From Nitrosomonas sp. Nm166 (GTDB taxonomy: Bacteria > Pseudomonadota > Gammaproteobacteria > Burkholderiales > Nitrosomonadaceae), in contig NZ_FONE01000042.1 of NCBI RefSeq assembly GCF_900112825.1, positions 1 to 32,966 of the forward strand: DNA of 32,966 nt, in the 5' to 3' direction. Positions 8,998-18,469 of this stretch are shown piece by piece. The notes under the pieces are model-generated. The model was given only the letters and a program-made list of their open reading frames with translations, made no database searches and was not told the origin of the DNA. Positions within the stretch are counted from its first letter, which is position 1, and each line of letters starts with the position of its first letter. The position numbers and the translations under genes were made by a program.

Positions 8998-11304
8998 ATG
9001 GTAACAACGCATAATCTTGGATTTCCTCGTATCGGCAGGCAACGGGAATTAAAATTTGCCTTAGAAAAATACTGGAAAGGAACAATTTCTGCACAAGAAT
9101 TACTAAAAATTTCATCAGATCTTCGGGCACAGCATTGGAAAGATCAATCCATGCTTGACTGGATCCCGGTGGGCGACTTTTCGCTATACGATCACGTATT
9201 GGATACCAGTTTTATGCTGGGCAACATTCCGGTGCGTGTCAGTTCATTGCCAGGTAATGAGATAGACAATTACTTCCGTGTGGCGAGAGGGCGTTCTGTC
9301 AATGATCACTCTGCCTGCTCCTGTGTCAATGCTGGTGAAATGACGAAATGGTTCGATACCAACTATCATTACATCGTACCTGAGTTTGAGAGAAATACGC
9401 GATTCTCGCTGAATCCGGATCATTTATTGCAGCAAATTCAGCAAGCCAGGCAAATAAATCATCAAGTCAAACCAGTTATTCTCGGGCCGGTCACTTACTT
9501 GTGGCTGGGAAAATCTAAGGATGGCAGCGATAAACTAAATTTACTGGATGATTTGTTGAGCGCTTACGCACAATTGCTGAACGAACTTGAGAAGGTAGAC
9601 ATTCAATGGGTGCAAATCGACGAACCAATATTAGCCATGGATCTGACCGAAGCATGGAAGCACGCCTTGAGAAAAGCTTATTATCAATTACAGGCTACTT
9701 CAATCAATTTGTTATTGACGACCTACTTTGGGCAACTGCAAGACAATTTGCAATTAGCTTGTGAGTTGCCGGTCAACGGATTACATTTGGATGCCGTGAT
9801 AGCCAAAGATGAAATTGCCAAAATCATCGATTGGTTACCGAGCCATAAAATTTTATCGCTGGGTGTGATTAATGGGCGCAATATCTGGAAAACTGACTTG
9901 ACTGAAACACTGGACTGGTTGGAACCGATTTATGCGCGTCTGCAGGATCGCCTTTGGCTAGCACCTTCCTGCTCATTGTTGCATGTGCCGGTTGATCTGG
10001 ACAGTGAGCAAAAACTGGATCAGGATGTTCAGTCGTGGTTGGCGTTTGCCATACAGAAATTGCAGGAAATCGAAGTACTGGCTAAGGCCTTGAATCAGGA
10101 GAGAAACAGTGTTGCCGAAATATTGCAGGAAAATAGCGCGGCGATAACCAGTCGTAAGCAGTCTAAGCGCGTGCATCAGGCAGCAGTAAAAGCGCGCGTG
10201 CTCGAAATTAAGGAAGCAATGGGTACACGTCAGTCACCCTATCAGCAACGCGCAATCGTGCAGCGGAAAAAGTTTCAATTGCCGCTTTTTCCCACTACGA
10301 CCATTGGATCTTTCCCACAAACCCAGCAAATCAGGCAAACACGCCGCGATTTCCGCGAAGGCAAATTATCAGAGTCCGAATATCGCCAGGCAATGCAAAA
10401 GGAAATTGAAATCTGTGTGCGAGAACAAGAAGCGCTGGGGTTGGATGTGCTAGTGCATGGTGAACCTGAACGCAACGATATGGTGGAGTATTTCGGTGAG
10501 CAATTGGCAGGGTTTGCCTTTACTCAATTTGGCTGGGTCCAATCGTATGGATCACGCTGCGTCAAGCCGCCGATTATTTATGGCGATGTTTCGCATCCGC
10601 AAGCCATCACCACGGAATGGATTCAATATGCTCAATCACTCACCAACAAGCCCATGAAAGGCATGTTAACAGGCCCTGTGACCATGTTGAACTGGTCTTT
10701 CGTGCGTGATGACCAGCCGCGTGCAGATACATGCATGCAATTGGCGCTTGCGATACGCGATGAGGTGCTTGCTTTGGAGAAAGCGGGTATCCAGATTATC
10801 CAGATTGATGAGGCCGCATTGAGAGAAGGCTTGCCGTTAAGAAAATCGCAATGGAATACTTATCTTGACTGGGCTATCCGTTCGTTTCGTATCACCGCCA
10901 ATGGGGTAAAAGATGAAACACAGATTCATACGCACATGTGTTATTCGGAGTTCAATGACATTATGGAAGCCATCGCGCGTATGGATGCTGATGTGATTAC
11001 CATCGAAACTTCCCGCTCTGATATGGAATTGCTGGATGCATTTGATCAATTTCATTATCCGAATGAAATCGGTCCTGGCGTGTATGATATTCATTCGCCC
11101 AACATACCCTCTGTCGATTCGATCATTGCGTTGATGGAGAAAGCAGCGCAGCGCATACCGGCCGAGCGTTTGTGGGTGAATCCGGATTGCGGGCTGAAAA
11201 CGCGTCATTGGGAAGAAGTTAAACCGGCATTACGCAATATGATTGCTGCAAGCCGGTATTTATCCAGCCACCTGAGCGTAGCCGTTCAGGCAAGCCAGAT
11301 TTGA
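8998..11304 (+). CDS. metE: Cobalamin-independent methionine synthase MetE
   Basis: MetE transfers a methyl group from 5-methyltetrahydropteroyl-triglutamate to homocysteine, the last step of methionine synthesis. The product is 768 aa (E. coli 753). The zinc site is complete: His646, Cys648, Glu670 and Cys731, each five positions after the E. coli ligands. The N-terminal half begins with [19 protein letters not shown], and the C-terminal catalytic barrel shows [10 protein letters not shown] and [10 protein letters not shown] chose the ATG at 8998, preceded by GAGTGGTG, over an in-frame TTG at 8980 that would add MSGDRI. Divergent metR is the likely activator. The next gene makes pABA, a folate precursor, so substrate supply and use are adjacent. 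Confidence 0.97.
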   Translation: MVTTHNLGFPRIGRQRELKFALEKYWKGTISAQELLKISSDLRAQHWKDQSMLDWIPVGDFSLYDHVLDTSFMLGNIPVRVSSLPGNEIDNYFRVARGRSVNDHSACSCVNAGEMTKWFDTNYHYIVPEFERNTRFSLNPDHLLQQIQQARQINHQVKPVILGPVTYLWLGKSKDGSDKLNLLDDLLSAYAQLLNELEKVDIQWVQIDEPILAMDLTEAWKHALRKAYYQLQATSINLLLTTYFGQLQDNLQLACELPVNGLHLDAVIAKDEIAKIIDWLPSHKILSLGVINGRNIWKTDLTETLDWLEPIYARLQDRLWLAPSCSLLHVPVDLDSEQKLDQDVQSWLAFAIQKLQEIEVLAKALNQERNSVAEILQENSAAITSRKQSKRVHQAAVKARVLEIKEAMGTRQSPYQQRAIVQRKKFQLPLFPTTTIGSFPQTQQIRQTRRDFREGKLSESEYRQAMQKEIEICVREQEALGLDVLVHGEPERNDMVEYFGEQLAGFAFTQFGWVQSYGSRCVKPPIIYGDVSHPQAITTEWIQYAQSLTNKPMKGMLTGPVTMLNWSFVRDDQPRADTCMQLALAIRDEVLALEKAGIQIIQIDEAALREGLPLRKSQWNTYLDWAIRSFRITANGVKDETQIHTHMCYSEFNDIMEAIARMDADVITIETSRSDMELLDAFDQFHYPNEIGPGVYDIHSPNIPSVDSIIALMEKAAQRIPAERLWVNPDCGLKTRHWEEVKPALRNMIAASRYLSSHLSVAVQASQI

Positions 11305-11366
11305 CTTGGCAGTGTTATTTAGCGATGATATGCAGTGTATTATCCATCTCAGTAAAGGAAACCATC

Positions 11367-12113
11367 ATGACAACCAATACATTACTCAAGCAAAAAATTA
11401 ATTCTATTATCAGTGAAAAGCATTTACTTAAACATCCTTTCTATGTTGCCTGGACGGAAGGTAAGCTGACCAAAGAACAGCTACGGCATTATGCAGAGCA
11501 ATATTTTTATAATGTGCTGGCTGAACCTACTTATTTGAGTGCCGTGCACTTCAATACGCCGCATATTCATTCAGAAACAAATAGCGGTGATATCAGCGTG
11601 CGTCAGGAAGTGTTGAGAAATCTGATCGATGAAGAGCATGGTGAAAAGAATCATCCAGCCTTATGGAAAAAATTTGCTTTTGCATTGGGTGCAAATGATA
11701 AGAGTCTGGCAAATGCAGCCGCATTGCCTACCACAGAAAAGCTTGTTTCCACGTTCCGGAATATTTGTTTAAACCGTCCATTTTATGCAGGGCTTGCAGC
11801 ATTGCATGCATTTGAATCGCAAGTGCCTGATATTGCAACAGTGAAAATTGATGGTTTAGCTAAATTTTATGGCATGCAAAATCCTGAAGATTATGAATTC
11901 TTCTCGGTACACCAGAAGGCAGATATCTATCACTCACAAGCCGAATGGGCATTGATCGAGCGTTTTGCCGATACTGCGGAGAAGCAAGCCGAAGTACTGG
12001 CAGCTACCCAAGAGGCCTGTGATGCACTATGGGGTTTCCTGGATGGAGTCCATGAAACATATTGTGCCAATCTAATGACATGCGAGCAAAAAGAAGCAGC
12101 GACATTACATTAG
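11367..12113 (+). CDS. CADD-type self-sacrificing para-aminobenzoate synthase
   Basis: This 248-aa protein belongs to the CADD branch of the TenA/PqqC haem-oxygenase-like fold. Chlamydia CADD (CT610) and a Nitrosomonas europaea homologue make para-aminobenzoate without PabA/PabB; CADD is a dimetal oxygenase that consumes one of its own tyrosines. The predicted metal ligands are all present: Glu89, His96, Glu150, His182, Asp186 and His189, with the same spacing as in CADD. The sacrificial tyrosine (CADD Tyr27) corresponds to Tyr26 in KHPFY, and the lysine proposed as amino donor (CADD Lys152) to Lys160. The ATG at 11367 has AAGGAA 7-8 nt upstream; an in-frame start at 11301 adds 22 unlikely residues. 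It follows metE by 62 bp and probably shares its transcript. Confidence 0.9.
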   Translation: MTTNTLLKQKINSIISEKHLLKHPFYVAWTEGKLTKEQLRHYAEQYFYNVLAEPTYLSAVHFNTPHIHSETNSGDISVRQEVLRNLIDEEHGEKNHPALWKKFAFALGANDKSLANAAALPTTEKLVSTFRNICLNRPFYAGLAALHAFESQVPDIATVKIDGLAKFYGMQNPEDYEFFSVHQKADIYHSQAEWALIERFADTAEKQAEVLAATQEACDALWGFLDGVHETYCANLMTCEQKEAATLH

Positions 12114-12146
12114 TATAGTCAGTCTGAGTTTATTGGAGCATTGATT

Positions 12147-12177
12147 CTGGCAAAAAGCCTTTAAACGGATTTGCCAG
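12147..12177 (+). terminator. Weak hairpin after the pABA synthase gene
   Basis: CTGGCAAA (12147-12154) pairs perfectly with TTTGCCAG (12170-12177) around a 15-nt loop, 33 bp after the pABA synthase stop. The T-rich tail is short (TTTAGCT), so termination is only a possibility. Confidence 0.35.
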
Positions 12178-12264
12178 TTTAGCTAAAATAATTCTTTCAG
12201 GGCATTCAATAACTAAAAAAGATATTGATGAATACTTTGTTTTACTGACTGGCAAATTCAACCA

Positions 12265-12621
12265 ATGCACGATAAATGCTGTTCAATTGCACCTTATTTT
12301 AAGATAGCAAATGGTCAAATCACCCGCTTCAAGAATCTTTGTGAGCAATTTGTTGCCAGGGCAAGCACAGAGGAGAAATGTCTTTATTACGGATTCTGCT
12401 TTGATGGCGACGAAGCGTATTGCCGAGAAGGGTATGAAGATGCAGAAGGATTGCTAACGCATCTGAATAATGTGAATGATCTGCTTGAAAGAGCGCTCGA
12501 GATAGCTGAAATTGTACGTCTAGAAATACATGGGCCGAAAGAAGAGTTGCAAAAATTATATGAACCACTCGCTGGATTCAAGCCACAGTTTTTTATCCTG
12601 GAATATGGCCTTCGCCGATAA
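12265..12621 (+). CDS. Small protein, possible dimeric alpha/beta-barrel (ABM-like)
   Basis: This 118-aa protein has no signal peptide or membrane segment. The pattern, with an initial strand CSIAPYFKIANG, a helix FKNLCEQFVARAST, strands CLYYGFCFDGDEAYCREGYEDAEGLLTHL, a helix, and a last strand, resembles the antibiotic-biosynthesis-monooxygenase/ferredoxin-like dimeric barrel group, where EGYEDAEGLLTHL would be the usual E-x-Y-x-(D/S) segment before the second helix. No cofactor site can be assigned, and an enzymatic role is not claimed. Five cysteines are concentrated in the first 53 residues. The ATG at 12265 lacks a clear ribosome site. It lies between the pABA synthase gene and convergent gshB. 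Confidence 0.65.
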   Translation: MHDKCCSIAPYFKIANGQITRFKNLCEQFVARASTEEKCLYYGFCFDGDEAYCREGYEDAEGLLTHLNNVNDLLERALEIAEIVRLEIHGPKEELQKLYEPLAGFKPQFFILEYGLRR

Positions 12622-12651
12622 TTTTATTTATTTACAAGAGTGAATTTTTAA

Positions 12652-13614
12652 CTAACGTTGTGAGTAATTTCTGATACCAGCTTCAATGGCATCCAGCATC
12701 ATTCCGGCTACATTAAATCCTGTCTGCTGGGTTATTTCCTGCATACCCGTTGGGCTGGTCACGTTAATCTCTGTCAGATAATCACCAATGACATCCAATC
12801 CCACCAGCATTAAGCCATCTTTGACTAATTCAGGACCAAGAGACGCTGCGATTTCCTTGTCGCGCACTGATAGTGGTTGTGTTTTCCCTGTGCCGCCAGC
12901 AGCCAGATTACCGCGTGTTTCTCCCGGCTTTGGAATACGCGCCAGAGCATAGGGTACGGCTTTGCCGGCAATAAGCAAGATGCGTTTGTCTCCCTGTTTA
13001 ATTTCAGGAATATAGCGTTGTGCCATAATCGTTCGTGTTCCGTAATGGGTCAGTGTTTCGAGAATGACATTGATATTGTGATCGGCGCTGTGCACGCGAA
13101 ACACACTGGCACCACCCATGCCATCCAGTGGTTTCAAAATGATATCCTTATAATTATTGAGGAATTCTCGAATTAAATGCGCTTGGCTGGTTACTAAGGT
13201 GGGGACGACAAACTGGGGAAATTTTGCGATTGCTAATTTTTCGTTGTGATCACGGATGCCACGTGGGCTGTTAATTACGAATGCCCCCTGAATTTCAGCC
13301 AATTCCAGTAAATACGTGCTGTAGATGTACTCCAGATCAAAGGGCGGATCTTTGCGCATCAGCACGGCATCGAATTGATGCAATGGTATCGCTGAAATGT
13401 CGCTGGTTTTATACCAATGACCATCCTGCGGCGTATCCGTTAAGGTCAGAGGGCGGGAGGAGCCTGTGACAATCTGGTTGATTAACGCAATGTCATGCTG
13501 ATAAAGCACGTAAACCTGATGATTCCTGGCAATGGCCTCGCATATCAATGCAAAACTTGAGTCCTTATTGGTTTTGATGGAATCAAGTTGATCAATGATA
13601 AAAGCAAGTTTCAT
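12652..13614 (-). CDS. gshB: Glutathione synthetase GshB
   Basis: GshB is an ATP-grasp ligase that joins glycine to gamma-glutamylcysteine. From the ATG at 13614 the product is 320 aa (E. coli 316). Conserved blocks are IDQLDSIKTNKDSSFAL at the N-terminus, LMRKDPPFD, ILKPLDGMGGASVFRV (ATP-grasp core), LARIPKPGETRGNLAAGG, and DYLTEINVTSPTGMQEI near the end. An in-frame TTG at 13629 would add five residues and overlap gshA; the ATG starts 7 nt after the gshA stop and matches the family's MKLAFIIDQ start, so I prefer it. Tight spacing indicates a gshA-gshB operon. Confidence 0.96.
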   Translation of the reverse strand: MKLAFIIDQLDSIKTNKDSSFALICEAIARNHQVYVLYQHDIALINQIVTGSSRPLTLTDTPQDGHWYKTSDISAIPLHQFDAVLMRKDPPFDLEYIYSTYLLELAEIQGAFVINSPRGIRDHNEKLAIAKFPQFVVPTLVTSQAHLIREFLNNYKDIILKPLDGMGGASVFRVHSADHNINVILETLTHYGTRTIMAQRYIPEIKQGDKRILLIAGKAVPYALARIPKPGETRGNLAAGGTGKTQPLSVRDKEIAASLGPELVKDGLMLVGLDVIGDYLTEINVTSPTGMQEITQQTGFNVAGMMLDAIEAGIRNYSQR

Positions 13615-13621
13615 TGTGAAT

Positions 13622-14920
13622 TCAGACAAGAAGCGCAGCTGTCATTTCAGGTTTGGATTGTTCTAATTCCAATGCAGCAGCCAACAAGGCAAGACGCGCA
13701 ACTACACCATAAGCATAGAAACGGTTGGGAATGGAATCGGGCTGTGCTGCAGTCTCAGGTACCAAACAAGTCGTTTCAAATGCCAATGGAACAAAATGCA
13801 TGCCGGGCGCATTCAGGTTTTCATCGGTACCGCGTCCGGTATGCACGCGATAAAACCCACCGACGACATAGCGGTCAATCATGTAAATGACTGGTTCTGC
13901 AACAGCCTGATTGATATTTTCAAACGTGTAAACGCCTTCCTGCACCAAGACATTGGAAACCTGTAATCCTTCTTTAACCACAGCCATTTTGTTACGCTGT
14001 TTGCGGTTGAGCTTGTAAATATCAGCGCCATCCTTAACTGTCATAATGCCCATGCCGTAGGTGCCCGAGTCAGCTTTTACGATGACAAAGGGATCCTCCT
14101 TGACGTCATATTGTCGATATTTTTCCTTTATAGCGGAAAGAATTCGATTGACAGCTTTGGCCACACAATCTTCTCCTTGTTTTTCACGGAAATTGATTTC
14201 GCCGCATGAAGTAAAATGCGGATTAATCAACCAGGGATCAATTCCAATCAAATCAGCAAATTCTTGTGCGACTCGGTCATAGGCTGCAAAGTGTTTGGAT
14301 TTGCGTCGTATTGCCCATCCGGCGTGCAAAGGCGGAATGACGATTTGATTCAAACCTTGCAGTATTTCCGGGATCCCTGTTGATAAATCATTGTTAAGAA
14401 GGATTGCGCAAGGATCAAAATTTTTAACCCCTAATTTATGATTTTTACGCGCGACAGGCTCAAGTGTAATGGTTTGCCCATCAGGAAGGTCAATCTCAGT
14501 GGTTGTTGTAATTTCGGGCAATAGGGTTCCAATCCGTACATTGAGCCCCGCATGCTGCATGATGTTTCGCAATGTTGCGATATTTTGCAAATAAAAAGTA
14601 TTGCGAGTGTGATTTTCTGGAATCAATAGCAGGCTATGCGTATCCGGACATATCTTTTCTATGGCGCTCATCATTGCTTGTACGCATAGCGGCATGAACT
14701 CGGGATTAAGATTATTAAAGCCACCAGGAAATAAATTCGTATCAACAGGTGCCAATTTGAAGCCACTATTACGCAGGTCAACTGAACAATAAAAAGGTAC
14801 CGTGTGTTCACGCCACTTGCTTCGCAACCAATGCTCAATGGTTGGCATAGCGTTGATAATCCGATTTTCAAGATCAAGGATAGGGCCGCGCTGGGCAGTG
14901 CAAAGATGAGGTACTGGCAT
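13622..14920 (-). CDS. gshA: Glutamate-cysteine ligase, proteobacterial type
   Basis: This catalyses the first step of glutathione synthesis, joining L-glutamate to L-cysteine. The 432-aa product is not of the E. coli GshA sequence type but of the family first noted in Acidithiobacillus (the gshA_ferroox type). Typical segments include GFKLAPVDTNLFPGGFNNL, VPPLHAGW-like IPPLHAGWAIRRKSKHF, VIVKADSGTYGMGIMTVKDG (ATP-grasp-like) and YVVGGFYRVHTGRGTDENLN. The ATG is at 14920. It is the first gene of the gshA-gshB pair and is divergent from the Kef-type antiporter, with 104 bp between starts. Confidence 0.92.
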   Translation of the reverse strand: MPVPHLCTAQRGPILDLENRIINAMPTIEHWLRSKWREHTVPFYCSVDLRNSGFKLAPVDTNLFPGGFNNLNPEFMPLCVQAMMSAIEKICPDTHSLLLIPENHTRNTFYLQNIATLRNIMQHAGLNVRIGTLLPEITTTTEIDLPDGQTITLEPVARKNHKLGVKNFDPCAILLNNDLSTGIPEILQGLNQIVIPPLHAGWAIRRKSKHFAAYDRVAQEFADLIGIDPWLINPHFTSCGEINFREKQGEDCVAKAVNRILSAIKEKYRQYDVKEDPFVIVKADSGTYGMGIMTVKDGADIYKLNRKQRNKMAVVKEGLQVSNVLVQEGVYTFENINQAVAEPVIYMIDRYVVGGFYRVHTGRGTDENLNAPGMHFVPLAFETTCLVPETAAQPDSIPNRFYAYGVVARLALLAAALELEQSKPEMTAALLV

Positions 14921-15024
14921 TTCTATCGGAAGTATTAAACCGAGTGATTATAGCATTATGTACCGGATAGATTGTGATCAGTCTGTGCCTGAAGTATCGT
15001 ATGGTTCTATTCCACTGATGATTT

Positions 15025-17007
15025 ATGACTATTTTATTCATGCATAATCCTTTGCAGCCTGTTCTTATTGTATTAGCTACTGCTGTGTTGGCAGTCGTGG
15101 TGTTTCGTTTGCTGCGTTTGCAACCCGTGCTGGGCTATTTGCTTGCAGGTGTCGTCATCGGGCCACATGCTTTGGGATGGATCGCTGAAAGCAATGAAAC
15201 ACGTCATTTGGCTGAATTTGGAGTGGTTTTTCTGATGTTTAGCATAGGCCTTGAATTTAGCTTGCCTAAGCTTATCGTCATGAAGCGTATCGTGTTTGGT
15301 TTTGGTACCGCACAAGTTGTCATCAGCATTCTATTAGTGATGGCTGTGGTTTGGATGCTGGGATTGGATTGGCGCGTTGGATTTGTACTAGGTAGTGTGT
15401 TGGCAATGTCTTCTACCGCCATCGTGATTAAGATGTTGGCAGAGCGGGTAGAGCTTAATTCTGCGCATGGCAGGCAGGTAATTGGCGTACTGCTTTTTCA
15501 AGATTTGATGGTTATTCCATTGCTCGTCATCGTTCCGGCATTAGCCCCCCAAATTGATAGCGATACCATTGATCTTGCCACTGCCATCCTGAAGGTGATG
15601 GTTGTATTAGTCGTTATCTTGTTTTTGGGGAAGAAGTTGATGCGTCCCTGGCTTCACCTGGTCGCTCGTCAGAAATCATCGGAACTATTTGTTCTGAATG
15701 TGCTATTCATTACGCTCGGGCTTGCTTGGTTAACCGAATTAGCCGGTTTGTCGCTGGCTTTGGGAGCATTTCTTGCGGGCATGCTCATTTCCGAAACCGA
15801 ATATCGCTATCAAGTTGAGGATGATATCAAACCTTTTAGGGATGTTTTATTGGGTTTGTTTTTTGTAACAATTGGCATGTTATTAGACCTGCAGGTAGTT
15901 ACTGGTAATTTCCTTTGGGTATTCGTCATTCTGATGGCACTGATTATTTTGAAAGTCGCAGTAATTGCCGGGCTATCGCGCTTATTCAATGCAGATTCCG
16001 GTGTGGCGATCAGAACAGGTATGAATTTGGCGCAAGCTGGAGAATTAGGATTTGTATTGCTGGCGCAGGCTGGTGCCATTGGATTAATTGAAAACTCTGT
16101 TCTTCAGCCAGTGCTCGCAGCAATGGTGTTATCGATGTTCATCGCTCCCTTTACTATTGAGTATGGTGAACGGATGGTTCAATGTTTTTACAGTTCCGAA
16201 TGGATGTATCGAGCCATGCAAATAACCTCCATTGCCGCCCAGACGATGGAAACACAAAATCATGTCATCATTTGCGGTTATGGACGCAGCGGTCAAAGTG
16301 TGTCACGGATATTGGAACAGGAATCTATACCGTTTATCGCTTTGGATCTTGATCCGCGGCGTATACGTGAAGCGACCAGCGCGGGAGAATCTGTTGTGTA
16401 TGGTAATGCGGCACGGCGCGAGGTGCTCATTGCCGCAGGTCTGATGCGCGCAAAAGTATTGGTGGTGAGTTATGCCGATACAATTTCCGCCTTAAAAATC
16501 CTGAGACATGTCCAGGAACTGCGTCCAGAGCTATCTGTTGTGGTTAGAACACGTGATGATTCTGATATCGATTTGCTAAGGGGGGCCGGCGCAACGGAAG
16601 TTGTTGCCGAAATCATGGAAGGAAGCTTGATGCTGGCATCTCATGCACTGATGTTTGTTGATATATCCACAGGCCGTATTTTACGACGTATACGGGAAAT
16701 CCGTGAGCAGCGCTACAGTTTATTGCGTGGCTTTTATTATAGTGTAAAGGATGAAACGGAAGATAGTGAGAAATTACTTCCACGATTATTAACGATTACC
16801 ATCACTCCAGGTGCAGCGGCTATCAATAAAACGCTGAATGATATTGATCTGGCAAGTCTGGATGTTGAAGTAACTGCGGTGAGAAGACGCAATATTCGCG
16901 GATTATTGCCTACGCCTGAAACAAGATTAGAAGCTGGTGATGTTGTGGTGCTGAAAGGTACCCAAGAAAATCTGGCTGCTGCTGAAATTAAACTGATACA
17001 AGGCTAA
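15025..17007 (+). CDS. kefB: Kef-type CPA2 monovalent cation/proton antiporter
   Basis: This 660-aa protein is a potassium/proton antiporter of the KefB/KefC type in the inner membrane. The first ~390 residues form the hydrophobic Na+/H+ exchanger domain with about 12-13 segments (VLGYLLAGVVIGPHALGW, FSIGLEFSLPKL, LALGAFLAGMLISETEY, FRDVLLGLFFVTIGMLLD). A cytoplasmic TrkA-N/KTN nucleotide-binding domain begins near residue 412 (HVIICGYGRSGQS, GxGxxG at 418-423), and a TrkA-C domain ends the protein. E. coli Kef systems are held closed by glutathione and opened by its conjugates; divergence from gshA-gshB makes similar gating plausible but it is not shown by sequence. A start at the next Met (residue 6) is possible. 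The B/C distinction is not resolvable here. Confidence 0.88.
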   Translation: MTILFMHNPLQPVLIVLATAVLAVVVFRLLRLQPVLGYLLAGVVIGPHALGWIAESNETRHLAEFGVVFLMFSIGLEFSLPKLIVMKRIVFGFGTAQVVISILLVMAVVWMLGLDWRVGFVLGSVLAMSSTAIVIKMLAERVELNSAHGRQVIGVLLFQDLMVIPLLVIVPALAPQIDSDTIDLATAILKVMVVLVVILFLGKKLMRPWLHLVARQKSSELFVLNVLFITLGLAWLTELAGLSLALGAFLAGMLISETEYRYQVEDDIKPFRDVLLGLFFVTIGMLLDLQVVTGNFLWVFVILMALIILKVAVIAGLSRLFNADSGVAIRTGMNLAQAGELGFVLLAQAGAIGLIENSVLQPVLAAMVLSMFIAPFTIEYGERMVQCFYSSEWMYRAMQITSIAAQTMETQNHVIICGYGRSGQSVSRILEQESIPFIALDLDPRRIREATSAGESVVYGNAARREVLIAAGLMRAKVLVVSYADTISALKILRHVQELRPELSVVVRTRDDSDIDLLRGAGATEVVAEIMEGSLMLASHALMFVDISTGRILRRIREIREQRYSLLRGFYYSVKDETEDSEKLLPRLLTITITPGAAAINKTLNDIDLASLDVEVTAVRRRNIRGLLPTPETRLEAGDVVVLKGTQENLAAAEIKLIQG

Positions 17008-17124
17008 AAAATTGCTTAACTGCTTGTGTAGTAATTTTAACTGAATGAACAAGTACTAGCAGTAGTTAGTTATGGTGATTAATTGAAATCCCATTCATCC
17101 AGTATGGCTTTAAGTGACTAAGAA

Positions 17125-17153
17125 TGGACAGTTTTTCACAGAAAGTGTATAGT
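17125..17153 (+). promoter_or_regulatory. Sigma70-like promoter of nirK
   Basis: A -35 TGGACA (17125-17130) and -10 TATAGT (17148-17153) are separated by exactly 17 bp, 116 bp upstream of the nirK ATG. Predicted transcription start is near 17160, giving a leader of about 109 nt. This is a sequence-based prediction. Confidence 0.6.
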
Positions 17154-17159
17154 CGCCGT

Positions 17160-17268
17160 TCCGCCCTTTGCTCTTAAAAGGGGCAGGTGCTGAGGTAGCC
17201 CTGAGGGTTACACAGCAGATTAGAATGGCGCACAAAAAGCGCAAAGTTCATCATTTATGGAGGGAGAT
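17160..17268 (+). other. Hairpin-rich 5' leader of nirK
   Basis: Three potential stems occur between the predicted transcription start and the nirK ribosome site. Stem 1: CCCTTT (17164-17169) with AAAGGG (17177-17182). Stem 2: TGCTG (17188-17192) with CAGCA (17213-17217), enclosing a near-perfect dyad GTAGCCCTGAGGGTTAC (17195-17211) whose only non-Watson-Crick arm pair is a G-U in RNA. Stem 3: GCGC (17228-17231) with GCGC (17239-17242) around an A-rich loop. The ribosome site GGAGGGA (17259-17265) follows. It does not match a riboswitch class I can recall; the dyad could also be a protein operator. Confidence 0.4.
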
Positions 17269-18369
17269 ATGATTAAAGCTGTTCAGGCAGTTGTAGGACT
17301 AGGATTGCTCTGTTTCGGCGCAACGCAAGCAGTTGTGGCCGCTCCAGACCTTTCTAAATTACCACGTGTAAAACAAGAATTGGTGGCTCCGCCGAATGTA
17401 CCTCAACATGATCAGGTTTCGAAAGGACCTAAGATTGTTGAAGTACGGATGGAAACAACAGAAAAACTGATGGAAGTCGCCCCTGGTGCAAAAGTCTGGG
17501 GTCTGACTTTCAATGGTAGTATTCCCGGTCCGCTCATCATTGTGCATGAAGGCGACTATGTTGAATTGACATTATCCAATCCAAAAGAAAGCACATTGGC
17601 ACATAACGTTGACTTTCACGCAGCAACCGGTGCATTGGGTGGCGCTGGCTTAACACTGGTACAACCTGGTGAAGAGGTTGTATTGCGCTGGAAAGCAGTT
17701 AAACCAGGCGTATTTGTTTATCATTGCGCACCTGGTGGAACCATGATTCCATTCCATGTTATCTCTGGTATGAGCGGTGCCATTATGGTATTACCAAAAG
17801 ACGGTCTGAAAGACGCAAAAGGTAAACCTTATAAATACGATAAAGCTTTCTACATTGGCGAACAAGATTTCTATCTGCCTAAAGACGGCAGTGGTAATTT
17901 CAAAAACTACGGCTCACCAGCTGAAGGCATGGCAGATATGCTGGAAGCAGCGAAGGGACTTATCCCAACCCACGTAGTGTTTAATGGTGCTGTTGGTGCA
18001 ATCACTGGCGATAATGCACTGAAAGCCAAAGTAGGCGAGAAAGTTCTGTTTATCCATTCACAAGCAAATCGTCCTTCTTATCCACACTTGATTGGCGGTC
18101 ATGCTGATCTGTACTGGGTAGGTGGCTCATTCAGCGACGTGCCTTTGACCAGTCAGGAAACCTGGTTTATTCCAGCCGGTGCCGCAGTTGCTGCAGCATA
18201 TGAATTCAAACAACCTGGATTATATGTATACCTCAGCCATAATCTGATTGAAGCTGTATTAATGGGTGCTGCACTGCATATGAATGTTGAAGGTAAATGG
18301 GATGATGATCTCATGACCCAACTGAAGGCACCAAAGAGCTTTAATAAAGATGCTGCAATGGATCACTAA
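17269..18369 (+). CDS. nirK: Copper-containing nitrite reductase NirK
   Basis: NirK reduces nitrite to nitric oxide in the periplasm; in ammonia oxidisers it contributes to nitrifier denitrification and to electron flow around hydroxylamine and NO. The product is 366 aa from the ATG at 17269, with GGAGG 5 nt upstream; a start at 17257 would include the ribosome site. A signal peptide covers about residues 1-25 (cleavage near VVAA-PDL). Two cupredoxin domains carry a complete set of ligands: type 1 copper His112, Cys153, His163, Met168; type 2 copper His117, His152, His324; catalytic Asp115 and His278. It stands alone with its own promoter and terminator; no ncgABC-like genes adjoin it. Confidence 0.95.
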   Translation: MIKAVQAVVGLGLLCFGATQAVVAAPDLSKLPRVKQELVAPPNVPQHDQVSKGPKIVEVRMETTEKLMEVAPGAKVWGLTFNGSIPGPLIIVHEGDYVELTLSNPKESTLAHNVDFHAATGALGGAGLTLVQPGEEVVLRWKAVKPGVFVYHCAPGGTMIPFHVISGMSGAIMVLPKDGLKDAKGKPYKYDKAFYIGEQDFYLPKDGSGNFKNYGSPAEGMADMLEAAKGLIPTHVVFNGAVGAITGDNALKAKVGEKVLFIHSQANRPSYPHLIGGHADLYWVGGSFSDVPLTSQETWFIPAGAAVAAAYEFKQPGLYVYLSHNLIEAVLMGAALHMNVEGKWDDDLMTQLKAPKSFNKDAAMDH

Positions 18370-18402
18370 GATTTGATGTAGTGTAACTATTGAAGTTGTA
18401 TT

Positions 18403-18434
18403 AAAGGCCTCAACCATTCGGTTGAGGCCTTTTT
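18403..18434 (+). terminator. Rho-independent terminator of nirK
   Basis: GGCCTCAACC (18406-18415) pairs perfectly with GGTTGAGGCC (18420-18429) around ATTC, extended by A-T pairs and followed by a run of five T. It begins 34 bp after the nirK stop and is the strongest intrinsic terminator in the window. Apt translation starts 36 bp after it. Confidence 0.92.
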
Positions 18435-18469
18435 ATTTTAATTTTAATATTTTCATTGCCAGCTTAAAA

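Noticed and set aside
11301..11366. Upstream ATG of the pABA synthase overlapping metE
   Set aside because: The extra 22 residues are not family-like, and the ATG at 11367 has its own ribosome site.
17160..17268. TPP riboswitch or other known riboswitch ahead of nirK
   Set aside because: CTGAGG resembles part of a THI-box but the remaining conserved blocks are missing, and the downstream gene does not fit.
18422..18469. TTG-started extension of apt
   Set aside because: It lies within the nirK terminator hairpin and T-tract; family similarity starts at the ATG at 18470.
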